Source: Yoonia maritima (GTDB taxonomy: Bacteria; Pseudomonadota; Alphaproteobacteria; Rhodobacterales; Rhodobacteraceae). Taken from it: a DNA stretch of 64,000 nt. Each line of letters begins with the position of its first letter. The stretch's first letter is position 1. Below the pieces are notes generated by a model. It worked only from the letters and a program-made list of their open reading frames with translations. It was not told where the DNA came from and searched no databases. Location: assembly GCF_002933395.1 (NCBI RefSeq), contig NZ_PKFN01000009.1, positions 358,130 through 422,129 on the forward strand. Reading direction: 5' to 3'. This document shows, piece after piece, positions 25,547-35,033 of the stretch. The position numbers and the translations under genes were made by a program.

Positions 25547-26241
25547 GCGGCCGTTTTCTCGGGAACGATTTGCTGCACGACTCCGACCAAAAGCAGGTAA
25601 ACAGAAGTGATGACCAGCCCCCAATGCGCAAGGCTTTCGGGGTGGAAATCAACCCAAGCAGCCCAGCCAGCAAAGAATGTCCAAGCAAGCGCCATCGGCA
25701 AAGTAACCCCCCGCCAACGTTCTGTCCGGACAGGGTGAACAAATTTAAGCGGTAAGAACATCGCGACGGCGAGGCTTGCAACCAAGAACAGTGAGACCCA
25801 AAAATTGGGCGCGAGCGCGAAGATCACAAGCACAAGCATGTTCCAACAGCCGGGAAAACCGGAGAATGAATTATCCTTGGTTTTCATCCGCGTATCTGCA
25901 AAATACATCGCGGATGTGAAGGTAATGATGATGATTGCGAACCACCCGGTCCAACCGGGCAATAGCCCCGATTTGAATAGGGCGTATGCAGGCACAAAGA
26001 CATAGGTCAGATAGTCGATGATTAGGTCCAGTAGCACGCCATCGAAAATCGGCGCATTTGTTTTGACGTCATAGCGCCGCGCGAGCGGCCCATCGATTCC
26101 GTCGACAAAGAACGCGACAACCAACCACAGGAACATCATGTTCCACTGCTCATCAACCGCGGCTAGCATTGCAAGCATGGCAAAAACGGCACCGGTGGCA
26201 GTAAGGAGATGAACGGCAAGGGCTTTGGATTTTAATGTCAT
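25543..26241 (-). CDS. pcs: Phosphatidylcholine synthase
   Basis: This 232-aa multi-spanning membrane enzyme condenses CDP-diacylglycerol with choline to give phosphatidylcholine and CMP, the one-step pathway of alphaproteobacteria. The CDP-alcohol phosphotransferase motif is intact: D50-G51-x2-A54-R55, then G68, D72 and D76. The surrounding sequence (VDGIDGPLARRYDVKTNAP) matches Pcs rather than phosphatidylserine or cardiolipin synthases. Six to eight hydrophobic segments are evident. Length is typical of Pcs. Confidence 0.9.
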   Translation of the reverse strand: MTLKSKALAVHLLTATGAVFAMLAMLAAVDEQWNMMFLWLVVAFFVDGIDGPLARRYDVKTNAPIFDGVLLDLIIDYLTYVFVPAYALFKSGLLPGWTGWFAIIIITFTSAMYFADTRMKTKDNSFSGFPGCWNMLVLVIFALAPNFWVSLFLVASLAVAMFLPLKFVHPVRTERWRGVTLPMALAWTFFAGWAAWVDFHPESLAHWGLVITSVYLLLVGVVQQIVPEKTAA

Positions 26242-26284
26242 AGGGACTTCATGGTGGAAAACGCAGCAGGGGGCAATCGGTTAG

Positions 26285-27199
26285 TCACGCCTTTGGGTGT
26301 GCCTTGTCGTAGACTTCCATCAATCGTGCGGCGTCAACGGCGGTATAGGCTTGGGTTGTCGATAGCGAGGCATGTCCAAGCAGTTCTTGGATCGCACGCA
26401 GGTCACCCCCTGCCGCAAGCAGATGGGTCGCAAAAGAATGTCGCATTGCATGTGGGGTCGCCGTCGCTGGCAGCCCAAGCTGCATGCGCGTTTGCGCCAT
26501 AACTTTCTGGATTGCACGCGGGGAAAGCGGGCCGCCGCGGACTGCCCTGAACAGCGGCTCGCCCGGTTCCTTAGGGTAGGGGCACATGCGTAGATAGGCA
26601 TCTACCGCATCACGTGCTGCGTCAATCACTGGCACGATCCGTTCTTTATCGCCCTTACCGGTGATCCGCAGCACAGCGGGCAGGGGGGCATCGGCACCCT
26701 TTAGGCCCAATGCCTCTGAAATCCGCAGGCCGCATCCGTATAACAGCGTAACGACCGCACTGTCGCGGGCGGCAACCCATGGCTCGCGGGCTTGCAGTTC
26801 GACTGTTTCGATCATCGCCGTGGCCGCGTCTTCGGCCAATGGCCGAGGGAGCTTTTTCTGAAACTTCGGTGACCGCGTGGATAAGACGGCTGTGGGCTCA
26901 AACCCCTCGCGTTCAGCCAGCCAGCGATAGAAAGACTTTACCGCAGACAATGATCGCGCAAGCGACCGTGCACCAACACCGCGACCACGTTCATGTGCCA
27001 TCCAAGACCGCATGTCGCGCACGCCAATCTTTGCGATTGGGGCTAACCCTTGCGAACCGCCATTGTGGTGGGTCATGAATGACAAAAAACCTAACACGTC
27101 GGTTTGATAGGCCTTTAGCGTATTTTCGGCAGCACCTGACAAGGCGCGCTGGTGATCCAGCCATTTGCCCAAAACATCTGTGAGTGCTGGCGAAATCAT
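26285..27199 (-). CDS. xerC: Tyrosine recombinase XerC
   Basis: This 304-aa recombinase resolves chromosome dimers at dif together with XerD. All catalytic residues are present: R159 in GLRISEALGL, K182 in GKGDKER, H250 and R253 in HAMRHSFATH, H276 in LLGHASLSTTQ and nucleophile Y285. An N-terminal SAM-like core-binding domain covers about 1-100. I chose ATG 27199 because the family N-terminus begins there. It starts 4 nt after the stop of the DUF484 gene, the usual partner in this lineage, so the two are co-transcribed. Confidence 0.93.
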   Translation of the reverse strand: MISPALTDVLGKWLDHQRALSGAAENTLKAYQTDVLGFLSFMTHHNGGSQGLAPIAKIGVRDMRSWMAHERGRGVGARSLARSLSAVKSFYRWLAEREGFEPTAVLSTRSPKFQKKLPRPLAEDAATAMIETVELQAREPWVAARDSAVVTLLYGCGLRISEALGLKGADAPLPAVLRITGKGDKERIVPVIDAARDAVDAYLRMCPYPKEPGEPLFRAVRGGPLSPRAIQKVMAQTRMQLGLPATATPHAMRHSFATHLLAAGGDLRAIQELLGHASLSTTQAYTAVDAARLMEVYDKAHPKA

Positions 27200-27203
27200 C
27201 GGC

Positions 27204-27899
27204 TTATCCCAGCCAGCGGCGCATGACCCGTTCAAAGACGCCTGTAAAGAAGGTCAGCAAATCGGTGCCTTGTTGCGCTGTGAACTGCTGCGGGTCTTCG
27301 GACCCCATGATCAGCATTCCGGGGCGGTTGCCTTCGCCAAGGTCAAGCTTGAGACATGCCTCGGACTGGATATAACCAGCGCGTTCGCCGTAAAGGCTGG
27401 CACCCGCGTTATCGAATTTGCGCAGGGTGATCTGGCGGACGGGCATATTACGACCAAGGGTGATGTAATCGTCAATGAACCCTTCGGGGACCACGGCGAC
27501 GGCTGGACCCATATCGTTGTCTGCCTCGGGTTCAGCGCTTTCTAGAACCAACCGGATTGCATCAACGCGCAAGGTGTTTGCGACATCGCCCGTTAGATCA
27601 TCAAGAAACGCAGTGAACGTGTCAGCGTCCATCATGCGCAGAATCGCGCGGTGTACCTGATTGGTGCCAGCCAGATTATCATAGGCGGCGGCGATGACGT
27701 TGCGATGGGTGTCCTCAAGGCGATCAAAACGCGCCTCTAGCCGTTCCATAGCGATGCCGCGCAGGTCAACAATATTCCCACCCTTGTTGTCGTCATCACC
27801 ACCCACAAGGGCACGCATGACGTCGTGATCCTCAAGCAAAAGGTTCGGGTTAGCGATGATCTGCTCGCGGGTTTTTTCGTCCATCTCGGGTTTACTCAT
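27204..27899 (-). CDS. DUF484 family protein
   Basis: This 231-aa protein carries the DUF484 pattern: a helical N-terminus (TREQIIANPNLLLEDHDVM, residues about 8-26) and a GAF-like C-terminal domain from about residue 80. DUF484 genes are linked to xerC in many proteobacteria, and the protein is thought to be cytoplasmic, of unknown role. I chose ATG 27899. Upstream in-frame residues look non-coding. Confidence 0.88.
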   Translation of the reverse strand: MSKPEMDEKTREQIIANPNLLLEDHDVMRALVGGDDDNKGGNIVDLRGIAMERLEARFDRLEDTHRNVIAAAYDNLAGTNQVHRAILRMMDADTFTAFLDDLTGDVANTLRVDAIRLVLESAEPEADNDMGPAVAVVPEGFIDDYITLGRNMPVRQITLRKFDNAGASLYGERAGYIQSEACLKLDLGEGNRPGMLIMGSEDPQQFTAQQGTDLLTFFTGVFERVMRRWLG

Positions 27900-28304
27900 A
27901 AGCCTGCTCTTTTGTTTTGACAAAAGTGTAACAGACTGAGGCGCAGGGTTCTGCAACTATTTTTGCGTGGTGATGCAGGGTGACTTTTGGGACTCACTTT
28001 ACCGCGCCTAAGGGGGGTGCTCGCCCCCACGGTACGGTGGTTCTCGCAGTTTGTCGCGAATCGTGGGTTAACGGTTTATTTCATTGAGGAATCCACGGTC
28101 GGCAATGCGGCGGCATCGCGTCAGCAAAGCGTCGGACTTTTGGCGGGGATTTGCGGGGTTAATGGAGCGTGCGGACGGTTTTAGCCGTCAAAAATGTCGG
28201 CGGTGAGGCTGCGCATATACAAGTGTGAAATCATGCCGGGCCAATGTCTGCTTCGCGCCCATACCAACCTATAATTTTCTAACGAGCCGCATTACATTGC
28301 TAGT
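27900..28304. other. 400-bp intergenic region
   Basis: No gene recognised. It contains GC-rich hairpins (GGGGG-TGCTCG-CCCCC near 28014-28030 and GACGG/CCGTC near 28173-28188) and a perfect TATAAT at 28270-28275. The latter is a possible -10 for the small gene at 28305, but no good -35 is visible. Confidence 0.4.
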
Positions 28305-28601
28305 ATGTTCAATCGTTTTTTCATCAATCCATTTAGGCCACGGCCACAAAAAACTTTCCGATTTAGACCCCGCTGGAAGGAAGAACTCGTCGTGTCCGGT
28401 CCTAGCGGCAGTTTCATTCTTGAGCTACCTATGGGCGTGTATGCTGCATATCTTCCAACCCAAAGGGCCTGGGAAAGGAAGGCACCAGAATGGGCAAGAG
28501 ACCTTTGGCCGTTGCTAAAGACCGAATTGGAAGATTGGTGCACGAATAATAATGCTGAATTTTATTTGGACGACACTGCGTCTGTATCCGCCGAGGAATG
28601 A
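28305..28601 (+). CDS. Hypothetical small protein (98 aa)
   Basis: The product has a basic, Phe/Arg/Pro-rich N-terminus, then a core (LVVSGPSGSFILELPMGVY, AYLPTQRAWERKAPEWA) and an acidic C-terminus. It has no signal peptide or transmembrane segment. Codon use and a possible -10 upstream support coding, but no clear Shine-Dalgarno is present. I do not recognise a family. Confidence 0.5.
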   Translation: MFNRFFINPFRPRPQKTFRFRPRWKEELVVSGPSGSFILELPMGVYAAYLPTQRAWERKAPEWARDLWPLLKTELEDWCTNNNAEFYLDDTASVSAEE

Positions 28602-28683
28602 TTAAGGTCTGGTTTGTCCGCACGCCGGACATCAAAGTCAACCCGAAATTGTCTCTTTGACGCTCGCATTTAGTGGTGGCGGC

Positions 28684-28715
28684 CCCGCCAAGTCACGCTT
28701 GCGTAACTTGGCGGG
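28684..28715. terminator. Strong hairpin downstream of the transaldolase gene
   Basis: CCCGCCAAGT and ACTTGGCGGG are perfect 10-bp arms, continued inside by ACGC/GCGT. The hairpin lies directly after the minus-strand transaldolase gene and probably stabilises or terminates its transcript. There is no obvious T-tract. Confidence 0.65.
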
Positions 28716-28724
28716 CGTTGTCCT

Positions 28725-29378
28725 TTACAGGATTTTAATGCCTGCTTTTTCGATGTCAGCCATGAAGCCGGCCAGACCTTTGTCGGTCAGCAGATGGTTG
28801 GCCATCGCTTTGATCACTGCGGGTGGTGCGGTTGCAACATCGGCGCCGATTTTTGCGCATTCTGACATGTGGTTGGCAGAACGGATCGACGCGGCAAGGA
28901 TCTGTGTGTCGAAGCCGTAGTTGTCATAGATGGTGCGGATGTCTTCGATCAGTTCCAGACCGTCGATGTTGATGTCATCCAAACGACCGATGAAGGGGCT
29001 GATGAATGTTGCGCCTGCTTTGGCGGCCAACAGTGCTTGGTTCGCTGAGAAGCAGAGGGTCACGTTGACCATGGTACCTTCGTCGGACAGCGCTTTACAT
29101 GTTTGCAGGCCAGCCCATGTGAGTGGAACTTTTACAGCGATGTTTTTTGCGATTTTGGCCAGTTTGCGGCCTTCGGCCAGCATGCCTTCGGCGTCAAGAG
29201 CGACGACTTCGGCGGAAACTGGGCCATCGACGATGTCACAGATTTCTTTTGTGACTTCCAAGATGTCACGGCCAGATTTAGCGATCAGCGATGGGTTGGT
29301 TGTGACACCATCGACCATGCCTAGGTCGTTGAGCTCTTTGATCTGGTCGATCTCAGCGGTATCTACGAAAAACTTCAT
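28725..29378 (-). CDS. tal: Transaldolase / fructose-6-phosphate aldolase type
   Basis: This 217-aa enzyme belongs to the short transaldolase/FSA group. It has [16 protein letters not shown] at the N-terminus, [16 protein letters not shown] (about 23-38) and the Schiff-base lysine in [12 protein letters not shown] (K83). It also has [12 protein letters not shown] (about 130-141) and [13 protein letters not shown] (about 158-170). It interconverts sugar phosphates in the non-oxidative pentose phosphate pathway or cleaves fructose 6-phosphate; sequence alone does not separate the two. Divergent from priA. Confidence 0.92.
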   Translation of the reverse strand: MKFFVDTAEIDQIKELNDLGMVDGVTTNPSLIAKSGRDILEVTKEICDIVDGPVSAEVVALDAEGMLAEGRKLAKIAKNIAVKVPLTWAGLQTCKALSDEGTMVNVTLCFSANQALLAAKAGATFISPFIGRLDDINIDGLELIEDIRTIYDNYGFDTQILAASIRSANHMSECAKIGADVATAPPAVIKAMANHLLTDKGLAGFMADIEKAGIKIL

Positions 29379-29462
29379 GTCTTCACTCCGAGTATGGGTT
29401 GGTGTTTGTTGTGTCAGCGTTTACCTGATGTCAGGCACAGCGTGAACCCGCAAAAGGCTGAT

Positions 29463-31655
29463 ATGACAGATAGCTATTTCCACGAGGGCGATTTGGTTGG
29501 GGTTTTGACCGCACAACCGCTTGATCGCTTATTGGATTATAAAGCCCCTGAAGGTGGATGTCACTTGGGGGCCTTTGTTGAGGTGCCTTTGGGGCCGCGC
29601 AAAGTGCTGGGTGTTGTTTGGGGACCGGGGCAGGGTGATTACGACCGCAGTAAAATCCGGTCGGTCATCCGCGTTCTGGATGTCGCCCCGATGCGTGATG
29701 AGATGCGAGTATTTCTAACGCGTGCTGCTGATTACACGCTGACCCCGTTACATGCGATGTTGCGTCTGGCCACCCGAGCGCCCGGTCTTGGTGATGCGCA
29801 GTCGATGCGCAAGGTCTATCGCCTTGCTGATGGTGTGCCTGACCGCATGACCGATGCCCGCGAAAAGGTGCTGGCGGTGCTACGTGATTATGGCGGGCTA
29901 TCGTTTACACTGGGCGAACTGGCTGAAATGGCGGGTGTTGGGACATCGGTCGTTAAGGGATTGGTCAAACACGGTGCCGTGCGCGAGGAGGAAGCCCCGC
30001 GTGATACGCCCTATCCGAGGCTGGACCCCGATTACGGTGGCAAAGAGCTAAGCGCCGATCAGACAGTTGGTGCCGAGGCATTACGTGACGCGCTGCGCAG
30101 CGACAAATACGGAACGACTTTGCTGAAGGGGGTGACCGGGTCTGGAAAGACCGAGGTTTACCTGGAGGCCGTTGCTGAATGTCTGCGGATGGGCAGGCAG
30201 GCGCTGGTTTTGCTGCCAGAGATTGCCTTGTCTGGTGAGTTTATTAACCGGGTCGAGGCGCGATTTGGGATGAAGCCCGCAGAATGGCATTCGGGTGTAA
30301 CGATGACCGAACGCCGCCGTTGTTGGCGCATGGTTGGGCAGGGTGATGCGCAGATGGTCGTTGGTGCACGGTCAGCACTGTTCTTGCCGTTTCAGAACCT
30401 TGGGCTGGTGGTCGTCGATGAAGAACATGACACGTCCTACAAACAAGAAGACGGCGTGCTGTATAACGCCCGCGATATGACTGTTCTGCGCGCAGCGATA
30501 AATGGTGCGCAGGTGGTTTTGGCGTCGGCCACGCCTAGCCTTGAAAGCTGGGCTAATGTTGAGGCGGGGAAATATCAGCGGCTTGAGCTAAAATCCCGTT
30601 TCGGGGCGTCTGTTCTGCCGAAAATGTCTGCGATCGATATGCGTGCCGAGGATCTGCCCGGTGGCAAATGGGTTTCGCCGTCACTGCGAGGCGCCATTGC
30701 GCAGCGGTTGGAAAAGGGCGAGCAGTCGCTCGTGTTTTTGAACCGTCGTGGTTATGCGCCGGTCACGATTTGCCGTGCTTGTGGTCATCAGATAGCTTGT
30801 GATCAATGCGACGCGCGTATGGTTGAACACCGGTTCCTCAAGCGGCTTATGTGCCACCAGTGCGGTGAAACTAAACCGATGCCCACCGTTTGCCCCCATT
30901 GCGAGGCCGAAGATCGTCTAAGCGCGGTTGGTCCTGGGGTTGAGCGTATGGGCGAAGAAGTTGCTGAGCTGTTCCCAGATGCGCGGATCGCGGTGCTTTC
31001 GTCCGATCTGTATGGCTCTGCCCGCGCGATGAAGGCACATATCGAAGAAATCGCCCAAGGCGGGACCGATATTATCATCGGGACGCAGCTGGTTGCAAAA
31101 GGGCATAACTTTCCCAAGCTGACGCTTGTTGGTGTCATTGACGCTGATCTTGGCCTTCAAGGTTCGGACTTGCGCGCGGCCGAGCGGACGTTTCAATTGA
31201 TGCGTCAGGTTGCAGGCCGTGCTGGACGGGCAGAGGCCCCGGGTGAGGCGATGCTACAGACCTACCAACCCGAACATGCCGTGATCCGTTCGATTCTAGC
31301 TGGCGACGAAGAGGCGTTCTGGGCTGCTGAAGCCGCAGAGCGTAAAGCAGCGGGCGTTCCGCCCTACGGCCGAATGGCGGGCATTGTTTTGAGTAGTCCA
31401 AATGTCCAAGAGGTGTTCGATCTTGGTGCCGAAATGGCGCGTCGGGATGAACCGCTGCGGCGGATTGGGGCGCAAGTCTTTGGTCCTGCGCCTGCGCCGA
31501 TTGCCCGAGTTCGGGGGAAACATCGCGTTAGGTTGTTGGTGAAGGCTGAAAAAACTGCGCCGCTACAACAGGCGTTGGCGCAGTGGGCGGGGCAGTTTCG
31601 ATTGCCAAATAACCTACGGCTCACAATCGATATCGACCCGCAAAGTTTTTATTAA
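29463..31655 (+). CDS. priA: Primosomal protein N' (PriA helicase)
   Basis: This 730-aa superfamily-2 helicase reloads the replisome at collapsed forks. Walker A is GVTGSGKTE (about 222-230) and the DEXH box is VVDEEHD (about 315-321). A zinc-binding insert of paired CxxC motifs spans about 438-478 (CRACGHQIACDQC, then CHQCG and CPHCE), and the C-terminal helicase motifs include QVAGRAGRAEAPG. The frame opens at 29394, but the PriA N-terminus begins at ATG 29463. Its stop overlaps the convergent tdk stop. Confidence 0.95.
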   Translation: MTDSYFHEGDLVGVLTAQPLDRLLDYKAPEGGCHLGAFVEVPLGPRKVLGVVWGPGQGDYDRSKIRSVIRVLDVAPMRDEMRVFLTRAADYTLTPLHAMLRLATRAPGLGDAQSMRKVYRLADGVPDRMTDAREKVLAVLRDYGGLSFTLGELAEMAGVGTSVVKGLVKHGAVREEEAPRDTPYPRLDPDYGGKELSADQTVGAEALRDALRSDKYGTTLLKGVTGSGKTEVYLEAVAECLRMGRQALVLLPEIALSGEFINRVEARFGMKPAEWHSGVTMTERRRCWRMVGQGDAQMVVGARSALFLPFQNLGLVVVDEEHDTSYKQEDGVLYNARDMTVLRAAINGAQVVLASATPSLESWANVEAGKYQRLELKSRFGASVLPKMSAIDMRAEDLPGGKWVSPSLRGAIAQRLEKGEQSLVFLNRRGYAPVTICRACGHQIACDQCDARMVEHRFLKRLMCHQCGETKPMPTVCPHCEAEDRLSAVGPGVERMGEEVAELFPDARIAVLSSDLYGSARAMKAHIEEIAQGGTDIIIGTQLVAKGHNFPKLTLVGVIDADLGLQGSDLRAAERTFQLMRQVAGRAGRAEAPGEAMLQTYQPEHAVIRSILAGDEEAFWAAEAAERKAAGVPPYGRMAGIVLSSPNVQEVFDLGAEMARRDEPLRRIGAQVFGPAPAPIARVRGKHRVRLLVKAEKTAPLQQALAQWAGQFRLPNNLRLTIDIDPQSFY

Positions 31656-32242
31656 GGCTGCGCGGTGTCGCCCATTTCTTCACGCCAGTGGCGACGGCAC
31701 AGCGACACATAACGATCATTACCGCCAATGACGATCTGGTCGCCCGATCGTGAAACTTGCCCATTTTCGTCTTTACGGACAACCATCGTGGCTTTTTTTC
31801 CACAGTGACAAATTGTGCGGACTTCGCGCATTTCATCGGCTAATGCCAAAAGTGCGGCGGAACCGGGAAAGAGCTCTCCTAGGAAATCGACGCGTAAGCC
31901 ATAGGTCATGATTGGTACGCGCAGGTCGTCAACAGCACGGGCAAGCTGCCAGACCTGCTCCGGTTCAAGAAACTGGGCCTCGTCCACAAAGACGCAAGCA
32001 CATGGGCCAGAATCAAGCCGCGCTTTGATTTTGTCGAATAGGTTTTCTGAAGGGGCGAATGTATCTGCCTCGGCGCCAATGCCAATGCGGCTACCCACAC
32101 GGCCTTCGCCTGCGCGGTTATCAAGCTGCGCAATCATCAGATAGGTTTCCATCCCACGTTCGATATAGTTGTGAGACGCTTGAAGAAGCACTGTCGATTT
32201 CCCAGCGTTCATCGTAGAGTAATTGAAGTATAGTTTGGCCAT
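31652..32242 (-). CDS. tdk: Thymidine kinase
   Basis: This 196-aa type II thymidine kinase phosphorylates thymidine for salvage. The P-loop STMNAGKST is at about 8-16, DEAQFL (the Mg/active-site Asp and Glu) in the middle, and a C-terminal zinc site is formed by the CHCG and CRRHW elements. The lasso loop QIVIGGNDRYVSLC is present. I prefer ATG 32242 (MAKLYFNYS), which matches the usual N-terminus. ATG 32251, three codons earlier, is equally possible. Neither has a clear ribosome-binding site. Confidence 0.93.
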   Translation of the reverse strand: MAKLYFNYSTMNAGKSTVLLQASHNYIERGMETYLMIAQLDNRAGEGRVGSRIGIGAEADTFAPSENLFDKIKARLDSGPCACVFVDEAQFLEPEQVWQLARAVDDLRVPIMTYGLRVDFLGELFPGSAALLALADEMREVRTICHCGKKATMVVRKDENGQVSRSGDQIVIGGNDRYVSLCRRHWREEMGDTAQP

Positions 32243-32487
32243 AGCGCTCATTAACGTTGGCGCTATTAGCTTGGCAATACCTAAGAGGCGAGGTATCTGC
32301 CGGGCCCAGCAAGATAGCCTCTGTGGATCACGATCCGTAACATCGGATGTCCGTCGGCATCAAAACTGGTTAAATAATCCCCGAACACGGGACAATTTAT
32401 CAATGACATAGAGGCGGTTACCAATTAATGGGAATGGAATGGTAATTTTCCCCCTACGCGCAGGGGCGCACGAGATGGAGTACGGGT

Positions 32488-32928
32488 ATGAGCAATTATC
32501 TCAAACGGCATACAGAGGCGTTGGTAAAAGACGTTGGTATCGAAAGTGCCTGTGAGTTGACCGGGAAATCGAAGGCGACATTAGGACGCTATTATTCAGA
32601 TAACCCAGAACATGCAGATCGTTACATGCCGGTTGATGCGGTTGCGCAACTCGAGGCAGCTGCCTCTTACCCTCATGTTACTTCCGCGCTGGCCGAGATG
32701 CGCGGGATCACCCTGTCATATGATGCCGAACGTTCGAACAGCGAAGGCGGCGTGAACAACGATGTTATCAAGCTTAGCCAACGCTTTGCTCAGTTGATGG
32801 CAGAGTATAATATTTCCATCGAGGATGGCATTATCACGGTGAACGAAGCAAAGCGTCTGTTGCGCGAAACGACTGCGCTGCAAAAAGTCTTGATCGATAT
32901 GAAATTGCATCTCGAGGAAAACAACTAG
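32488..32928 (+). CDS. Hypothetical protein with HTH-like N-terminus
   Basis: The 146-aa product has an N-terminal segment resembling a helix-turn-helix ([21 protein letters not shown], split over about 18-38). Its C-terminal half is predicted coiled coil or helical ([18 protein letters not shown]). It has no signal peptide. An ATGGAGTACGGGT stretch before the ATG gives a modest ribosome-binding site. The stop is 5 nt before arsH, so the two are probably co-transcribed. I do not recognise a named family; a phage-type regulator is one possibility. Confidence 0.65.
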   Translation: MSNYLKRHTEALVKDVGIESACELTGKSKATLGRYYSDNPEHADRYMPVDAVAQLEAAASYPHVTSALAEMRGITLSYDAERSNSEGGVNNDVIKLSQRFAQLMAEYNISIEDGIITVNEAKRLLRETTALQKVLIDMKLHLEENN

Positions 32929-32933
32929 TTGCT

Positions 32934-33641
32934 ATGAATACGACGGATTTGCCTAATATCGTTTCGGGCGCGCTGAAGCCATTGGACTTTCCTTCGCTTG
33001 CTTCGGATGCTGACGATGCTCATCCACCACGTATCCTATTGCTTTATGGATCATTGCGCGACGTTAGCTATTCGCGACGCTGCGCAGAAGAAGGCGCACG
33101 TGTACTTAACGCGTTAGGTTGTGAAACACGCTTTTTCGATCCTTCGGGTTTACCGTTGCACGGGGATGCAGGGGAAAACCATCCCAAGGTCGTTGAGTTG
33201 CGTGATTTGGTCATGTGGTGCGAAGGAATGGTTTGGTCCAGTCCAGAACTTCATGGTGCAATGTCCGGGGTCATGAAGACAATGATTGACTGGATACCGC
33301 TGTCAGCAATCGGTGGTGTACGCCCCACACAAGGCAAAACATTGGCGTTGATGCAGGTATCTGGTGGATCTCAGTCGTTTAACGCGGTGAATCAAATGCG
33401 CATCCTTGGTCGTTGGATGCGGCTGATCACCATTCCAAATCAGTCTTCTGTCCCTATGGCGTGGAAAAAGTTCGAAGATGGGCGGATGAAGCCATCATCG
33501 CTTTATAATCGCATCGTTGATGTGATGGAGGAGCTTGCGCGGTTCACCGTCATGACGCGCGGCCGGTCTGCAATGCTAACCGACCGATACTCTGAGCGGG
33601 TTGAGACGCTGGAAGACGTGCACAAACGAGTCAGCTCTTAG
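32934..33641 (+). CDS. arsH: NADPH-dependent FMN reductase, ArsH type
   Basis: This 235-aa flavoprotein of the NADPH:FMN reductase fold has [15 protein letters not shown] (about 36-50), the FMN phosphate loop, and [22 protein letters not shown] (split, about 101-122). This pattern is specific to ArsH. ArsH oxidises trivalent organoarsenicals and can act as a quinone or azo reductase. No other ars gene is adjacent here, so the arsenic role is uncertain. It follows the gene at 32488 by 5 nt and overlaps the 3' end of the tiny minus-strand lipoprotein gene. Confidence 0.88.
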   Translation: MNTTDLPNIVSGALKPLDFPSLASDADDAHPPRILLLYGSLRDVSYSRRCAEEGARVLNALGCETRFFDPSGLPLHGDAGENHPKVVELRDLVMWCEGMVWSSPELHGAMSGVMKTMIDWIPLSAIGGVRPTQGKTLALMQVSGGSQSFNAVNQMRILGRWMRLITIPNQSSVPMAWKKFEDGRMKPSSLYNRIVDVMEELARFTVMTRGRSAMLTDRYSERVETLEDVHKRVSS

Positions 33642-33712
33642 ACGAGCGGAACAAACGGTACGCCGCATGCTGCAAGGCTGCAAACTGCGGCGATAATCAT
33701 TAGTTTTTTCAT
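33638..33712 (-). CDS. Tiny lipoprotein (24 aa)
   Basis: A 25-codon frame on the minus strand encodes a product starting [16 protein letters not shown] and ending in eight residues, GVPFVPLV. It has a textbook lipoprotein signal: two Lys, a hydrophobic core and the lipobox LAAC, with Cys16 as the lipidated residue. An AAGGAAGA ribosome-binding site lies at the correct distance upstream. The mature peptide would be only nine residues, like entericidin-type small lipoproteins. It lies 18 nt after the stop of the KAS III gene and may share its transcript. Confidence 0.65.
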   Translation of the reverse strand: MKKLMIIAAVCSLAACGVPFVPLV

Positions 33713-33730
33713 GTTGTGTTCTTCCTTAGG

Positions 33731-34849
33731 TTAGCCGCGTTCAACCACGACGGAACCCACGGAATACCCTGCGCCGAACGAACAGATCAAGCCTTTGTCG
33801 CCTGGCACAAAATCGTCAGAGTGTTTGGTGAAGGCAATGATTGACCCCGCAGATGACGTATTTGCATAGTCTTGCAAGACATTTGGCTGTTCATGTGGTT
33901 CGGGTGGGCGGCCGAGCACCTTTTTGCCGATGTAGTCGTTCATCGACTTGTTTGCTTGGTGCAGCCATAGCCGGCGCAGGTCTGATGCTTCGATGCCAGT
34001 GTCGGACAGGTGGTCGGCGATGTGCTGGCTGACAAGCGGTAGCACTTCTTTGAAAACCTTGCGGCCGTTTTGCATGAATTGCATATCGCGACGGTCATCC
34101 ATGGCGTCATGGGTGCGGCGCAGAAAGCCGTTATTGTTGCGGATGTTATTGCTGAACTGCGTCGCGCAACGGGTCGAAAGCACCTTAAAATGCGGGCGAT
34201 CAAGGCCTTCGTCGCGTTCAAGGTATGTGGCGGTTGCCACGTCGCCAAAGATGAAATGACAATCGCGATCCCGCCATTCGATATGGGCGCTACATATTTC
34301 GGGATTTACGACAATTGCGGAACGGATAGAGCCTGCACGGATCATGTCGGCGGCGGTTTGGATGCCGAAGGTCGCGCTGGAGCAGGCGACGTTCATGTCA
34401 AAAGCAAAACCACCAGCGCCCAGCAGCTGTTGGATTTCGACCCCAACGGCTGGATAGGCCCGTTCCATGTTGGAGGCGGCGCAGATCACAAGATCAACAT
34501 CAGCGGCGGTACGGCCTGCGGCCGAGATCGCTTTTTGCGCGGCATCTACGCCGATTTCGGCCATGTAGCCGGGTTCTTCGTCTGACCGCTGGGCGAGGCG
34601 TGGGAACATGCGTGCGGGGTCAAGAGGCCCTTCTTTATCAAGCACATAGCGGTTTTCGATGCCGGATGCCGCCACGATAAAGTCGGATGAGGAGTGGGGC
34701 TTTGCCTTAACGGTGTCTGCTTCAATCGCGGCGGCGTTTTCGGCGTTCCACAGATCGGCGTAGGCGTTAAATGCTTCGACCAATTCGTCGTTTGTGATGA
34801 CCTGAGAGGGCGTGAAAAGCCCGGTCCCGGTGATGGCGACTTTATGCAT
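33731..34849 (-). CDS. Beta-ketoacyl-ACP synthase III homologue
   Basis: This 372-aa thiolase-fold condensing enzyme has nucleophile C156 in NVACSSATF, the catalytic His in WLHQANKSM and the Asn in DYANTSSAGS. It is longer than FabH (about 320 aa) and carries an N-terminal insertion (NAENAAAIEADTVKAK). This matches the Pseudomonas PA3286-type KAS III-like enzymes that channel acyl-CoA from beta-oxidation into fatty-acid synthesis. The specific role here is inferred from that similarity. ATG 34849 is preceded by GGGGGTTGTC. The frame extends upstream without homology. Confidence 0.88.
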   Translation of the reverse strand: MHKVAITGTGLFTPSQVITNDELVEAFNAYADLWNAENAAAIEADTVKAKPHSSSDFIVAASGIENRYVLDKEGPLDPARMFPRLAQRSDEEPGYMAEIGVDAAQKAISAAGRTAADVDLVICAASNMERAYPAVGVEIQQLLGAGGFAFDMNVACSSATFGIQTAADMIRAGSIRSAIVVNPEICSAHIEWRDRDCHFIFGDVATATYLERDEGLDRPHFKVLSTRCATQFSNNIRNNNGFLRRTHDAMDDRRDMQFMQNGRKVFKEVLPLVSQHIADHLSDTGIEASDLRRLWLHQANKSMNDYIGKKVLGRPPEPHEQPNVLQDYANTSSAGSIIAFTKHSDDFVPGDKGLICSFGAGYSVGSVVVERG

Positions 34850-35033
34850 GACAACCCCCATTTTGCGTTGTGCCACCTTATTGTGCAGCGCTAACATTTG
34901 TCCACAGCGGTGGGTTTGTGACCTAGGGGAACATCGGCTGCATTGCGTGCAGACCGCGTACACACAGCGTGCGCACGGTCATGCAGCGGCGTTTTTACCT
35001 TTGGCGGTCAGTGTGACGGCAAAGGAGACCACG

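Noticed and set aside
26285..27199. XerC as a mobile-element integrase
   Set aside because: It is full length, next to DUF484 and in a core-gene context, so it is the housekeeping dif recombinase.
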